64,000 nt of DNA from JAADHI01 sp964451325 (GCA_964451325.1 CAYVHO010000009.1:1-64000); one strand, 5' to 3'; positions 1 to 7,966 are shown, counted from the first letter of the stretch. Program-made: numbers and translations. The notes: generated by a model not told the origin, from the sequence alone.

Positions 1-107
1 TCTGTTTGACTTTTATAGCCTTGTATGACATAAAAAATCCTTCCCACAAAAGAGATATCGTCCAGATTTAGAACGACAACGATCAGAATTCTGTATATAG
101 TAAGGAG

Positions 108-171
108 TTATACGGATTTTTTTCCGTATAACACAAAAATCCGGGCCTTATACGGAAAAAATCCGGATAAG
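108..171. promoter_or_regulatory. Two tandem inverted repeats, putative operator pair
   Basis: A perfect 9-bp inverted repeat (TTATACGGA at 108-116, TCCGTATAA at 123-131, 6-bp spacer) is followed by a second related one (CTTATACGGA at 147-156, TCCGGATAAG at 162-171, one mismatch in 10 bp). The second ends 8 bp before the ATG at 180. The shared half-site in both palindromes suggests a dimeric repressor or activator binding twice. This is inference, because no regulator gene is visible in the window. RNA hairpins in the leader are the alternative reading. Nothing else recognisable lies in bases 1-107. Confidence 0.6.
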
Positions 172-179
172 ACCAAGTT

Positions 180-995
180 ATGTGTAAAAAAACAATATAC
201 GAGCATCAAATGGAATTATATGAAATAGCTATAAAAAATTCTAACTGGGTATGGAATAGGCTTAGAGAAGCAAGAGACAATAACTTTCAAATCGGTGAGG
301 AGTCACTAACCGATTTTGTTATATTAAATCTAAAAAAAGATGGGAAAGGTAAAATTAGTGTAGATACTTTTACTCGAAATAAAGAGTCTCTAACAGGTGC
401 TGATTGGGAGTGGTGGTTTACAGGTCCAAGCGGTAAGTGGCTGGGGATGCGAGTTCAAGCAAAAGTAATAAATCTAAAAAACGAAGCATTCGAGCATATT
501 CATTACAAAAATAGCCATGGCTATCAAGTTGATACTTTAGTAAAAGACGCAGCAAAAAATAACTTAATACCACTTTACTGTATGTATACAAATTGGCAGC
601 CACATAAATATAAACCAACTTCAATATGCAATAACTTTAATAGTTCTATTCGTCACTTTGGCATGTCATTACTCAACCCACACCATGTTACAAGGCTACG
701 GCCAGAGAAAAGTCTAAGCACTATAATTAAATATTTGCATCCACTGCATTGTATTTTTTGTTGCGGTCGCTATGGTGGCACAGACCTACCAACAAAGGCA
801 CTGGCGTTCTCTAATTCAATGGAGTTAATACCATTAACAAACTCTGAAAAAGAAGGAAGCGTAAGTTATTTAAAAGATAGGCCTCCCTACTATGTTTCGC
901 AGCTTCTTGAAGGCGAACTAGAAGATGATTTTATTGACCTACATGATGAAAATATAAAAAGAGTAACAGTCATAAAAGAGTTGCAGGGTGACTAA
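180..995 (+). CDS. DUF6615 family protein, possible PD-(D/E)XK-like nuclease
   Basis: A 271-aa protein recognised as DUF6615 from the pattern around an acidic helix (E40/E41, then a TDFVILNL stretch), the motif GADWEWWF at residues 73-80 and VQAK at 92-95. The family has no firm function known to me. E41, D75 and Q93-x-K95 have the order and spacing expected of a restriction-like PD-(D/E)XK core with Q in place of E; this is inference. The gene is clearly more AT-rich than its neighbours, has only a weak Shine-Dalgarno, and sits behind two palindromes. A REP-like repeat follows it. These signs fit a horizontally acquired, tightly regulated gene, perhaps for defence. Family assignment is fairly secure and function is not. 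Confidence 0.75.
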   Translation: MCKKTIYEHQMELYEIAIKNSNWVWNRLREARDNNFQIGEESLTDFVILNLKKDGKGKISVDTFTRNKESLTGADWEWWFTGPSGKWLGMRVQAKVINLKNEAFEHIHYKNSHGYQVDTLVKDAAKNNLIPLYCMYTNWQPHKYKPTSICNNFNSSIRHFGMSLLNPHHVTRLRPEKSLSTIIKYLHPLHCIFCCGRYGGTDLPTKALAFSNSMELIPLTNSEKEGSVSYLKDRPPYYVSQLLEGELEDDFIDLHDENIKRVTVIKELQGD

Positions 996-1014
996 ACAGT
1001 AAAGGATCGCGGAT

Positions 1015-1115
1015 CGGGGTCAGGTCAGGTCAGGTCTTGTCTTTTGCTTTTTTGGAAAAAGTGTCGCACAAGATCTTGTTTCTAAGAAAAGCAAAACATA
1101 AGACGTAACCCTCTG
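1015..1115. repeat. REP-like palindromic repeat, copy A
   Basis: This is the first of three related palindromic elements. It opens with CGGGGTCAGGTC, the GTCAG unit being tandemly repeated here, then reads GTCTTGTCTTTTGC. About 50 bp on comes the partner arm GCAAAAC followed by an imperfect AAGAC. Copies B (2441) and C (3409) share both arms and the central AAGATNTTGTTTCT. The GGGGTCAGGTCTTG opening resembles repeats mobilised by REP-associated tyrosine transposases (RAYT). No such transposase is encoded here, so that link is inference. Confidence 0.65.
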
Positions 1116-1159
1116 CGTTCTCTTTGAGTTGAATTTATCAAGGGATGCAATTTTTAGAT

Positions 1160-2374
1160 TCAAGACCCCGCTATTTTCAAAATTTGGAGCGCAGAGGCAT
1201 AAGATATCAATGCGCTTGTCGCCGCCGCAACATCTTCGGCCGAAGGCTGTCCTGCGGGGCTTATTTTTTCGAAACGCAGTGAAAGCACGTTTAATGTGCC
1301 CTTCTTCCGATCCGCTTTTAAATCATAACGGGCGATGAGGTTTTCACCTGCGAGCACGGGCAGGCAATAATAGCCGTAGGTCCGCTTGGAGGCCGGTTTA
1401 AAAATTTCCAAGATTTGATCAAAACCAAAAAGCAATTTTACCCGCGCTCGATCCCACAAAAGAGGATCAAAAGGAGACAGCAACACGCCCTTGTCTTTGC
1501 GGGGACGAATGCGTTTTAAGCGTGCCGCCAACTCCAAATCCTCCGGTCGTATCCAGCCGGGGTGATGTTTCTCCGCATCATCCACCAAGCCACAAGAAAG
1601 AATTTGTCCTTTTTCGATGAGACGACTTAAAGCCGCTTTGATTTCGTTTTGCAGATTAGAAAGCCGCCAGGTTTGTGTGAGCGTGCGGGTTGTTGCCCAA
1701 CCATGCCCTTGCAGGGCCAGCAATAACAGCGTTTCGAGCGCTTCGCTTCTGGGCATCGGCTTTTCAAGAAATGTTGAGGGAATGACCCGCTCGGCGAGGT
1801 CGTAGGTTCGATGAAAATTGCGACGTTCGCAAATAGCAAGTTCCCCCGAAGACCAGAGGGCGTTTGCCACCTGTTTGGCGATTTTAAAATCCCACCATCC
1901 GCGATGACTGCCGCCTTCCATATCGATGGATCGAAGCGGGCCTTCGTCACGAATGCGACGCCGCAGATCGTCCGCCACTTTGGGATGTTCGCTAATAAGA
2001 TCGCCCCACCAGGGGTGGTGTGCAAAAACTTGGCGACGAAAGGCAAAAACAGGATAAAGAGACATCGGCATCCAAGAGGCCTCATGCCCCCAATATTCAA
2101 AAAGGGGTTCGCCGGGTTGAAGCAGGGCTTCGGCAATTTTCGGATTAAAACCTTCGAGACGTGACATCAATACGATGGCATGACTGCGTGCACCCGAGAT
2201 GGAAACGGTATCGAGTTGCAAGTAGCCAAAGCGGTCGATGACGCGCTGTGCTATTTCGCGTGCCTTTTTTTCGGACTTTGGGCTGTGTGTGGGGAACCCC
2301 GTCCAGCCTGTTTTGAGTAATCCCGCTCGCGCCAGCGCAAGCCTTCGGGCTTCAGGAAGAGTGAGAATTTGCAT
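1160..2374 (-). CDS. YcaQ/AlkX-like winged-helix DNA glycosylase
   Basis: A 404-aa protein of the HTH_42 superfamily (winged-helix DNA-binding domain proteins, DNA crosslink-repair glycosylases AlkZ/YcaQ). Family markers seen are the N-terminal helix with LPEARRLAL, the QLD catalytic-type motif at Q53-L54-D55 inside YLQLDTVSI, the FEYWGHEASW segment in the middle, and the C-terminal LLSPFDPLLWDR and YGYYCLPVL blocks. Full family length is about 400 aa. YcaQ enzymes excise alkylated bases and unhook interstrand crosslinks, and the QxD form matches the YcaQ rather than the AlkZ branch. It stands alone, pointing left, between repeat copies A and B. Substrate is inferred from family only. Confidence 0.85.
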   Translation of the reverse strand: MQILTLPEARRLALARAGLLKTGWTGFPTHSPKSEKKAREIAQRVIDRFGYLQLDTVSISGARSHAIVLMSRLEGFNPKIAEALLQPGEPLFEYWGHEASWMPMSLYPVFAFRRQVFAHHPWWGDLISEHPKVADDLRRRIRDEGPLRSIDMEGGSHRGWWDFKIAKQVANALWSSGELAICERRNFHRTYDLAERVIPSTFLEKPMPRSEALETLLLLALQGHGWATTRTLTQTWRLSNLQNEIKAALSRLIEKGQILSCGLVDDAEKHHPGWIRPEDLELAARLKRIRPRKDKGVLLSPFDPLLWDRARVKLLFGFDQILEIFKPASKRTYGYYCLPVLAGENLIARYDLKADRKKGTLNVLSLRFEKISPAGQPSAEDVAAATSALISYASALQILKIAGS

Positions 2375-2440
2375 GAATGAGAAGATAGCATTTTTTCTCT
2401 TGAAGTCCCCCCCGTTAAACCTTCCACGTCTTCGTAAAAG

Positions 2441-2577
2441 TTCGGGGTCACGTCTTGTCTTTTGCTTTTTTTGGAAAAAGCATTATATAAGATTTTGTTT
2501 CTGAAAAAAGCAAAACTCAAGACTTGACCTTCTGCGCTTTTCCGAGAGCCTCGTTAGATTTCTTTCTTTAGAACTTA
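2441..2577. repeat. REP-like palindromic repeat, copy B (fullest copy)
   Basis: The palindromic arms are about 20 bp, GTCTTGTCTTTTGCTTTTTT at 2453-2472 against AAAAAAGCAAAACTCAAGAC at 2504-2523, preceded by TTCGGGGTCA. They are followed by a tail that includes CTGCGCTTTTCCGAGAGCC, TCGTTAGATT (2551-2560) and AGAACTTA. The tail recurs at 3765-3795, and the 10-mer recurs inverted at 3390-3399. Together with copy C it brackets the two-gene GNAT cassette. Confidence 0.7.
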
Positions 2578-2596
2578 ATAGGGTAATATCTTTTGG

Positions 2597-2624
2597 TTGA
2601 CTTCACGTAATTACCCGATATAAT
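2597..2624 (+). promoter_or_regulatory. Sigma70-type promoter of the GNAT pair, with inverted repeat
   Basis: TTGACT at 2597-2602 and TATAAT at 2619-2624 are separated by 16 bp. A 7-bp inverted repeat, GGGTAAT (2581-2587) and ATTACCC (2610-2616), straddles the -35 box. The sequence GATATAAT is repeated at 2617 and 2643. The inverted repeat is well placed for autoregulation by an antitoxin, which is inference. Confidence 0.6.
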
Positions 2625-2691
2625 AAAAATTCCACATTTCCTGATATAATTGAAGACGCAAGCTGTACAAAACCATAAGGGGGAGGTTGTT

Positions 2692-2853
2692 ATGGCTAGA
2701 GAAATCAAAGAAACTCCTGTCCTTGAAGGAACAGATGCACAGCATTTCAATAAAGAAGTAAAAGAAAATGAACATAAGAAGGTACCTTTGTCTGATTATG
2801 ACCGTGCAATAGAAAACTATAATAAAATCAAGTTTTCTAATGACATTGGCTAA
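2692..2853 (+). CDS. Small protein upstream of GNAT, candidate antitoxin
   Basis: A 53-aa polar protein starting MAREIKETPVLEG and ending in the GNAT overlap. The ATG at 2692 is chosen over the in-frame ATG at 2650 because AGGGGGAGG lies just upstream of it. The ETPVLEGxDAxxF pattern matches short proteins I know to precede GNAT genes in many bacteria, where the pair behaves like a toxin-antitoxin or regulatory unit. It overlaps the next gene by 14 bp, so translation is probably coupled. An antitoxin role is inference from arrangement, since no fold is obvious from sequence. Confidence 0.65.
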   Translation: MAREIKETPVLEGTDAQHFNKEVKENEHKKVPLSDYDRAIENYNKIKFSNDIG

Positions 2854-3373
2854 CCCTCCCCATCTATTCCGCCTCGAACCCACCGACCCCCGCCCTCCTT
2901 TTGATTGCGGCGACAGTGATTTAAACGAATTTTTTGCTATTGATTCAATGGCATACGGTAAACAATTGTTGTCTGTTACGTATGTCTTAAAAATAGAGCA
3001 GACAATTGGGGCATTTTTTAGTGTTTCAAATGATTCAATCAAAACAAAAGACATCTCATCGCGGTCCAAAAAAGATAGATTACTAAAACCTATTCCGAGG
3101 CCAAAACGACACCCGAGTATGCCGGCGGTAAAGGTCGGCAGGTTGGCTGTCTCGGAAGAGATTAAGGGAACAGGTATCGGAACATCTATTTTAGATTTTA
3201 TAAAGGTTTGGTTCACACAGGGCAACAAAACAGGGTGCCGTTTTATCATCGTTGATGCCTATATCCATGCTGTTAATTTTTATGAGAAAAACGGGTTCAA
3301 ATTTCTCGTTGCCAGCGATTCTGACGAAAAAACTCGGTTAATGTACTTCGATTTAATTACTTTCCTTAAATAA
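2840..3373 (+). CDS. GNAT family N-acetyltransferase, possible toxin
   Basis: A 177-aa acetyltransferase. It has the acyl-CoA-binding motif A region VGRLAVSEEIKGTGIGTSIL (residues 94-113) and a C-terminal AVNFYEKNGFK, whose tyrosine is the usual general acid. The early FDCGDSDLNEFF stretch is typical of TacT/AtaT-like and related GNATs. Those family members acetylate aminoacyl-tRNA when acting as toxins. The preceding overlapping small gene and the strong promoter support a toxin-antitoxin-like unit, but a housekeeping protein acetyltransferase is possible. The gene is bracketed by inverted copies of TCGTTAGATT and by repeats B and C. Confidence 0.8.
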   Translation: MTLANPPHLFRLEPTDPRPPFDCGDSDLNEFFAIDSMAYGKQLLSVTYVLKIEQTIGAFFSVSNDSIKTKDISSRSKKDRLLKPIPRPKRHPSMPAVKVGRLAVSEEIKGTGIGTSILDFIKVWFTQGNKTGCRFIIVDAYIHAVNFYEKNGFKFLVASDSDEKTRLMYFDLITFLK

Positions 3374-3408
3374 ATTGCCTCGACGCAGGAATCTAACGAA
3401 TAAGCAGG

Positions 3409-3513
3409 TTCGGGATCAGGTCTTGTCTTTTGCTTTTTCGGGAAAAGCGCCGTCTAAGATTTTGTTTCTGAAAAAAGCAAAACTCAAGACTTGACCTTCT
3501 GCGCTTTTCCGAG
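3409..3513. repeat. REP-like palindromic repeat, copy C
   Basis: Opens TTCGGGATCAGGTCTTG, then TTTTGCTTTTTCGGGAAAAGCGCC, and closes with AAAAAAGCAAAACTCAAGAC, TTGACCTTCTGCGCTTTTCCGAG. From AAGATTTTGTTTCTG to the end it is nearly identical to copy B. The tail that follows directly in copy B (GCCTCGTTAGATTTCT...AGAACTTA) is displaced here to 3765-3795, so the element appears split by about 250 bp of other sequence. Confidence 0.7.
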
Positions 3514-4026
3514 GCCAAATCAAAGTCAACACACAATGGCTGTTCTACCGCATCACGAACAACACCGGTAAAATCCAAAAATACGGCCTTCGAGCCGCCT
3601 AGAGGAAGAACCAAAGAAAAAAACAACAAGAACGTCAAGAGGAGCCATCAGAAAACTTTGACGGCGACTTCAAGCCAAATGAGATTAATGTCGCCAAACA
3701 GAGTGTGTTCATAAAAAAACGAACAAAAAAAGGAATACGAGGGGTGTAGATGGCGTTTTCCTACAGCCTCGTTAGATTTCTCTTTTTAGAACTTACAACT
3801 TTATAGGGGCAGGTTTTATTATTTGCTGTTTAGCTGATTCTGCGGCTAATGCATGGATGCGGAAAATTCAAACGAATTCATTGTTCAAAGGTGTAAGAAA
3901 GTGATTTAACCCATCCGCCGCAAATAATCGTGTTAATATTCTTATACTGCACCAATGAACATTCTCGCACTCAGCAAACTCGGAAATCGGTGGCTCAAGA
4001 ATACGACCTTTCAAGCCTGCAGAGAC
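3514..4026. other. Gene-free stretch with split repeat tail and possible decayed coding fragment
   Basis: No intact gene is visible. Bases 3514-3764 separate the head and tail of repeat C. One plus-strand frame there reads ...QWLFYRITNNTGKIQKYGLRA and stops, and a second open stretch follows; this looks like residual coding sequence of unknown origin. The displaced tail is at 3765-3795. From 3796 to the promoter at 4027 I see only AT-rich intergenic DNA plus a 43-codon open frame (3956-4087) with no ribosome site that runs through the promoter, which I do not call a gene. Confidence 0.4.
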
Positions 4027-4055
4027 TTGACAAAAATCGCTAAACTTTATATAAA
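4027..4055 (+). promoter_or_regulatory. Sigma70-type promoter for the eCIS operon
   Basis: TTGACA at 4027-4032 and TATAAA at 4050-4055 are separated by 17 bp, an almost consensus pair. It is the only strong promoter seen before the long same-strand cluster that begins at 4206. This leaves a leader of about 140 nt. A short CCGAATCGG stem followed by a T-run at about 4160-4177 lies in that leader and could act as a weak attenuator. Confidence 0.6.
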
Positions 4056-4205
4056 ATCAATTATGGTATGTCCCTTATCGCAATAAATCATCTTTTGCTG
4101 CAAATATTCAAGTTCTACATCTATTGATGGAAAACATCTTGTTTTTCTTCTGACCCAGACCGAATCGGGCCTTTTTTAAATCCTTTCTCGACTAGGGACT
4201 ATCGC

Positions 4206-4784
4206 ATGATCAGTGACGTTCTTGTTTTTCTCAGAGATCATCTCAACCAGCAGCTTTCTGCAAGCTCGGGTTGGGCGGTGGGAGAAACACGAGAAGACCA
4301 CGTTGTTTTTGTCGATGGTGAAAAAATGGATCCCATTGTTTTTAAATTGGGGGCTATTTCCGCCTTGCTTCTCAATATAGAAGAAGAAAATACGCTTCGC
4401 CCGGCTGACCCTTATCGCGCGGTGGCGGCTGATGGTTCCGTCTACAAGGTGCAGCCGGAAATTCGCATGAATTTGTATGTGCTTTTTGTTGCGCGCTATA
4501 AACAATATGAACAGGGTTTGGAGACCTTGTCTCAGATTATCCAATACTTTCAGAGCCATCGTGTCTTAAATCATCAAAATGCCCCGGAGCTGAGTCCACA
4601 GATTGAAAAGTTGATCATGGAGCTCACGACCCTTCCGTTTTCACAGCAAAACGAGATTTGGAATGCCTTGAGAACCACTTATCACCCCTCTGTTTTGTAT
4701 AAAGTGAAGTTGGTTTTTATTCGAGACGATACCGCCACTCGGTCTGTGGTGATCGGCGAAAAAGACCTTCGGCTGTCGTCATGA
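4206..4784 (+). CDS. eCIS cap / tail terminator protein (DUF4255, Pvc16-like)
   Basis: A 192-aa protein with the DUF4255 signature: N-terminal MISDVLVFLRDHLN, the LGAISALLLNIEEE segment and the central PEIRMNLYVLFVARYKQYEQGLETLSQIIQYFQSH run that defines Pvc16_N. In contractile injection systems this protein caps the distal end of tube and sheath. It is the first gene of the cluster, preceded by AGGGA at about 9 bp, and its stop overlaps the start of the next gene (ATGA). In PVC and Afp the cap gene is last in the operon, so the leading position marks a different eCIS subtype. Confidence 0.88.
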   Translation: MISDVLVFLRDHLNQQLSASSGWAVGETREDHVVFVDGEKMDPIVFKLGAISALLLNIEEENTLRPADPYRAVAADGSVYKVQPEIRMNLYVLFVARYKQYEQGLETLSQIIQYFQSHRVLNHQNAPELSPQIEKLIMELTTLPFSQQNEIWNALRTTYHPSVLYKVKLVFIRDDTATRSVVIGEKDLRLSS

Positions 4785-5689
4785 AATATTTGCCGCTTTT
4801 TAAGGTTGCGCTCAGACACAGCTATTATTCAGACCAAGGCTGTCCTGATTTTGATCTTGAGACATCCGTCGAAACGGAGAGGCTGCTTGAAAATCATCGC
4901 TGTGTGCGTAAAACGCTGGAAGATGGCTTCACGATACTCATCACGGTGGATGAAGAGGGACGACCCTTTATTCCGCTTTCATCGGATGCGACTTTTCTTT
5001 TTTATCTCAGACTTCGAAATCAGAATTTCTCCTATTTTACAGATCTCTCCGCTTTTTCAGGGATTGATGACCCGCTTTATAGTAATACGACGCTCATGGC
5101 CGGAGAGACGACACTCCCGCTGAGTGCCGGACAAGAAACACCGACTGAAACCGTGGTGAGGGTGCCGCCCCTTAATCCACCGCCTGTGAACGGGACTTTT
5201 GCGGCATTGCACATCCTCAATAATGACACGCTAAGCGCAGAAGGCCTGCCATTGCCTGATGTCCCTGTGTTTTACATTGATTTTTTGGCAAAACAGGCGC
5301 GGTGGAGCTATTACTGTGTCACTGATTTGAGTCCGACTCTGGGCGAATTCACGATTGAAGATAAGGCCTCCGCTGTTTCAGAGCGTTTGATCTTCAGTGA
5401 TGAAAATAGACAAGACCTTGGGGCTGAGGAGGATGCAGAGGATGGGGTGGCGCAGATGCTTGAGGCGCAATACCCGGATTTTAGAACGATACGATTCCTT
5501 TCGGACGCGCTGATTCCCTGTCGTCAGGCGGCGCGTCAGCAAATTGAATTTCATATGGGTGAAAACAGGCTGTCTGAGGCCTTACCCAATCCTTCGTTTA
5601 AGAACAATGCGAAGCTGAGTGTCACAGATGGAGATGCATCAGAAGAGGAAGAGATTTTGTTTCAAGTGATCAAGTATTTAAGCGTTTAA
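4781..5689 (+). CDS. Uncharacterised eCIS-operon protein
   Basis: A 302-aa soluble protein with no signal peptide or membrane segment. I do not recognise a family. The N-terminal part (KYLPLFKVALRHSYYSDQGCPDF) looks like a beta-strand start. The middle holds Pro-rich and Thr-rich stretches (residues about 110-150), and the C-terminus is acidic (DGDASEEEE). It overlaps the cap gene by 4 bp and ends 27 bp before the sheath start, so it is very likely made with the structural proteins. A second cap, collar or sheath-associated component is possible. Function is unknown. Confidence 0.75.
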   Translation: MKYLPLFKVALRHSYYSDQGCPDFDLETSVETERLLENHRCVRKTLEDGFTILITVDEEGRPFIPLSSDATFLFYLRLRNQNFSYFTDLSAFSGIDDPLYSNTTLMAGETTLPLSAGQETPTETVVRVPPLNPPPVNGTFAALHILNNDTLSAEGLPLPDVPVFYIDFLAKQARWSYYCVTDLSPTLGEFTIEDKASAVSERLIFSDENRQDLGAEEDAEDGVAQMLEAQYPDFRTIRFLSDALIPCRQAARQQIEFHMGENRLSEALPNPSFKNNAKLSVTDGDASEEEEILFQVIKYLSV

Positions 5690-5715
5690 TTCTAACAAAA
5701 AGGAGTGTGCGTACA

Positions 5716-7380
5716 ATGCCTATTTATAAAACCCCAGGGGTTTATGTCGAAGAAATTTCAACCCTGCCCCCTTCTGTGGCAGAGGTCTCCACTGCGATTC
5801 CCGCTTTTTTTGGTTATACACAAAAAGGGCCCAAGATCGCCCGTATCAATACTTTATTGGAATATGAGACCCTCTTTGGTGCAGCCAAGCCGAGCAGTTT
5901 TAGCGTGCAAACAGCCACAGATTCTGACTCGGGTCTCAGGTCCATTAGCAGCATTACAAAACAACCGGGAACACCCGACACTGGTTTTCTTCTGCATTAT
6001 GCCCTAAGCCATTTTTTTAAAAATGGCGGTGGGAGTTGCTACATTCTTTCTCTGGGCGATTATAGTGCAGCCCCCGCAAAGGCCGATTTCGAGGAGGCTT
6101 TGGCCCTTCTTGAAAAAGAAGACGAACCCACGCTTATCGTCTTGACCGATGCCGTCAACCTCGCTTCCGACGACTACTACTCCATCTGCACCGATGCCCT
6201 GGCCCAGTGCGAAAAGCTGGGCGATCGTTTTGCTGTCCTTGATGTTCCCGACGGAGATGTTGCCGTCTTCAGAAATAAAATCGGGACGAATAACTTAAAA
6301 TACGGTGCGGCTTATTATCCCTACCTGCAGACGACACTCAATGTTCAGTATCGAGAGGAAGAGGTTCAGATTGAGGGGGCATCCAGTGGATCAAGCGCTT
6401 TGACCTGGTCCTCCGATTTTGGCAGCTCTGCAATCACTGTACAATTTTCCGGCAGCACAGGCAGTGAACCCAAAGTCAAAGTCATTACGGGCGAGAGCGC
6501 GACGGCCGTTTCTTTTTCGATTGCAAGTGATGTTTTGACCCTCCGGGATGTCTCGAGTGAAACGGGACAATCTGTTGTCGCCGCTTGGGACCTTTGGGTC
6601 GCAGATTCAAATAATGATGCCGCGGGTTTTGAGGTGCTTGTTTCCGGCGATGGTGCAGGCGATGTGCCCACGACCTCAAACGCCTCGGTTGTTTTGGCTG
6701 AGAGTTCCTCTGGACCTTCCGGCGACTCTTTAACGGCTATTGAAGTGACAGAAACCGCACTTTACAACCAAATTAAAACAGCCTTAACCGCAGAACGTGT
6801 GACCTTGCCACCGAGTGCGGCCATCGTGGGCGTCTATGCCAATGTGGATCGCACACGCGGTGTCTGGAAGGCCCCTGCGAATGTGAGTCTAGCGTCGGTG
6901 ATCGGCCCTGTTTCTAAAGTCACACATCAGGAACAGGAAGACCTCAATGTTGATCCGACCGCCGGAAAGTCGATCAATGCCATTCGGCAGTTTGCAGGCA
7001 AAGGGACCTTGGTTTGGGGCGCACGCACCTTGGCGGGCAACGACAATGAATGGCGTTATGTGCCCGTGCGTCGTTTGTTTAACATGATCGAAGAATCCAC
7101 CCAAAAAGCAACGGCCTTCGCCGTTTTTGAACCCAATGATGCAACCACTTGGCTCAAAGTGAAAGCGATGATTGAGAGCTATTTGTATGGGCTCTGGGAG
7201 CAGGGTGCCTTGGCAGGACCCAAACCTGAATCGGCTTATTTTGTCAATGTGGGTTTGGGAAAAACGATGACGACTCAGGATGTGCTAGAGGGACGCATGA
7301 TTGTTGAGATTGGTATCGCCGCAGTTCGTCCGGCTGAATTTATTATTCTGCGCTTCAGCCACAAATTACAAGAGGCTTAG
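5716..7380 (+). CDS. eCIS contractile sheath protein
   Basis: A 554-aa sheath subunit. The ATG at 5716 is chosen over the in-frame GTG at 5707 because AAGGAG ends at 5705. Family markers are the N-terminal IYKTPGVYVEEIS with PPSVAEVSTAIPAFFGYT, and the C-terminal PPSAAIVGVYANVDRTRGVWKAPAN and GTLVWGARTLAGNDNEWRYVPVRR, ending in IILRFSHKLQEA. Residues about 215-345 form a Ser/Gly/Thr-rich, strand-like insertion between the conserved halves, probably an outward-facing decoration domain. Many eCIS carry two to four sheath genes, while this cluster has one. It polymerises around the tube and contracts to drive it into the target. Confidence 0.95.
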   Translation: MPIYKTPGVYVEEISTLPPSVAEVSTAIPAFFGYTQKGPKIARINTLLEYETLFGAAKPSSFSVQTATDSDSGLRSISSITKQPGTPDTGFLLHYALSHFFKNGGGSCYILSLGDYSAAPAKADFEEALALLEKEDEPTLIVLTDAVNLASDDYYSICTDALAQCEKLGDRFAVLDVPDGDVAVFRNKIGTNNLKYGAAYYPYLQTTLNVQYREEEVQIEGASSGSSALTWSSDFGSSAITVQFSGSTGSEPKVKVITGESATAVSFSIASDVLTLRDVSSETGQSVVAAWDLWVADSNNDAAGFEVLVSGDGAGDVPTTSNASVVLAESSSGPSGDSLTAIEVTETALYNQIKTALTAERVTLPPSAAIVGVYANVDRTRGVWKAPANVSLASVIGPVSKVTHQEQEDLNVDPTAGKSINAIRQFAGKGTLVWGARTLAGNDNEWRYVPVRRLFNMIEESTQKATAFAVFEPNDATTWLKVKAMIESYLYGLWEQGALAGPKPESAYFVNVGLGKTMTTQDVLEGRMIVEIGIAAVRPAEFIILRFSHKLQEA

Positions 7381-7428
7381 GTTTCGCTTGCGGTTTTTGT
7401 ACCTCATCTATTAAGGGAGTAATGATCA

Positions 7429-7902
7429 ATGGCACTGACAAAAGAAGAAATCAAAGCAGCCTATCCGCTACCAGTCTATAACTATAAAGTCGAAATTGAC
7501 GGGATTTCCGTCGCATTTTCAGAGGTTTCAGGGCTCAGCATCACCTACGAAACCACCACCTACAAAGAAAGCCCCACAGAAAGCGGCGCTCCCGGCCCCC
7601 GTGTGATGTACATGCCTGCACAGCGGTCGGCCCCCAGTATCAGCTTGAAAAAGGGTCTGGTGCGTGGCAAGTCCATTGCACTCTTGTATAAGTGGATTAG
7701 TGATACCCAACTCAATCAAGTCCAGAAAAAAGACATCATGGTGCGCTTGTGTGATGAAGATGGTGAAGCGGTGATTAGTTGGCGGGTGGTCAATGCCTTT
7801 CCGACCAAGTTGGATGCGCCAAGCTTCGATGCAAACTCCAATGATGTGGCGGTCGAGAGCATGGAGTTGATGGCGGATGCCGTTACGATCGAAGAATCCT
7901 AA
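7429..7902 (+). CDS. eCIS inner tube protein 1 (T4 gp19-like)
   Basis: A 157-aa tube subunit of the T4 gp19/Pvc1-5 family. It has the N-terminal YPLPVYNYKVEIDG, SFSEVSGL-type turn (residues about 28-37), the central ISLKKGLV strand and C-terminal FDANSNDVAVESMELMAD. It directly follows the sheath, the usual order for the major tube protein. It is a clear paralogue of the next gene product, with the start and end blocks of the two proteins nearly matching. A strong hairpin pair in the following gap may lower read-through after this gene. Confidence 0.93.
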   Translation: MALTKEEIKAAYPLPVYNYKVEIDGISVAFSEVSGLSITYETTTYKESPTESGAPGPRVMYMPAQRSAPSISLKKGLVRGKSIALLYKWISDTQLNQVQKKDIMVRLCDEDGEAVISWRVVNAFPTKLDAPSFDANSNDVAVESMELMADAVTIEES

Positions 7903-7966
7903 GATAACAAATTTATGTGGCCCATTTTTCCGCCATGTGTGCGTTGCTGTAGTGCTCGAATCCTCA

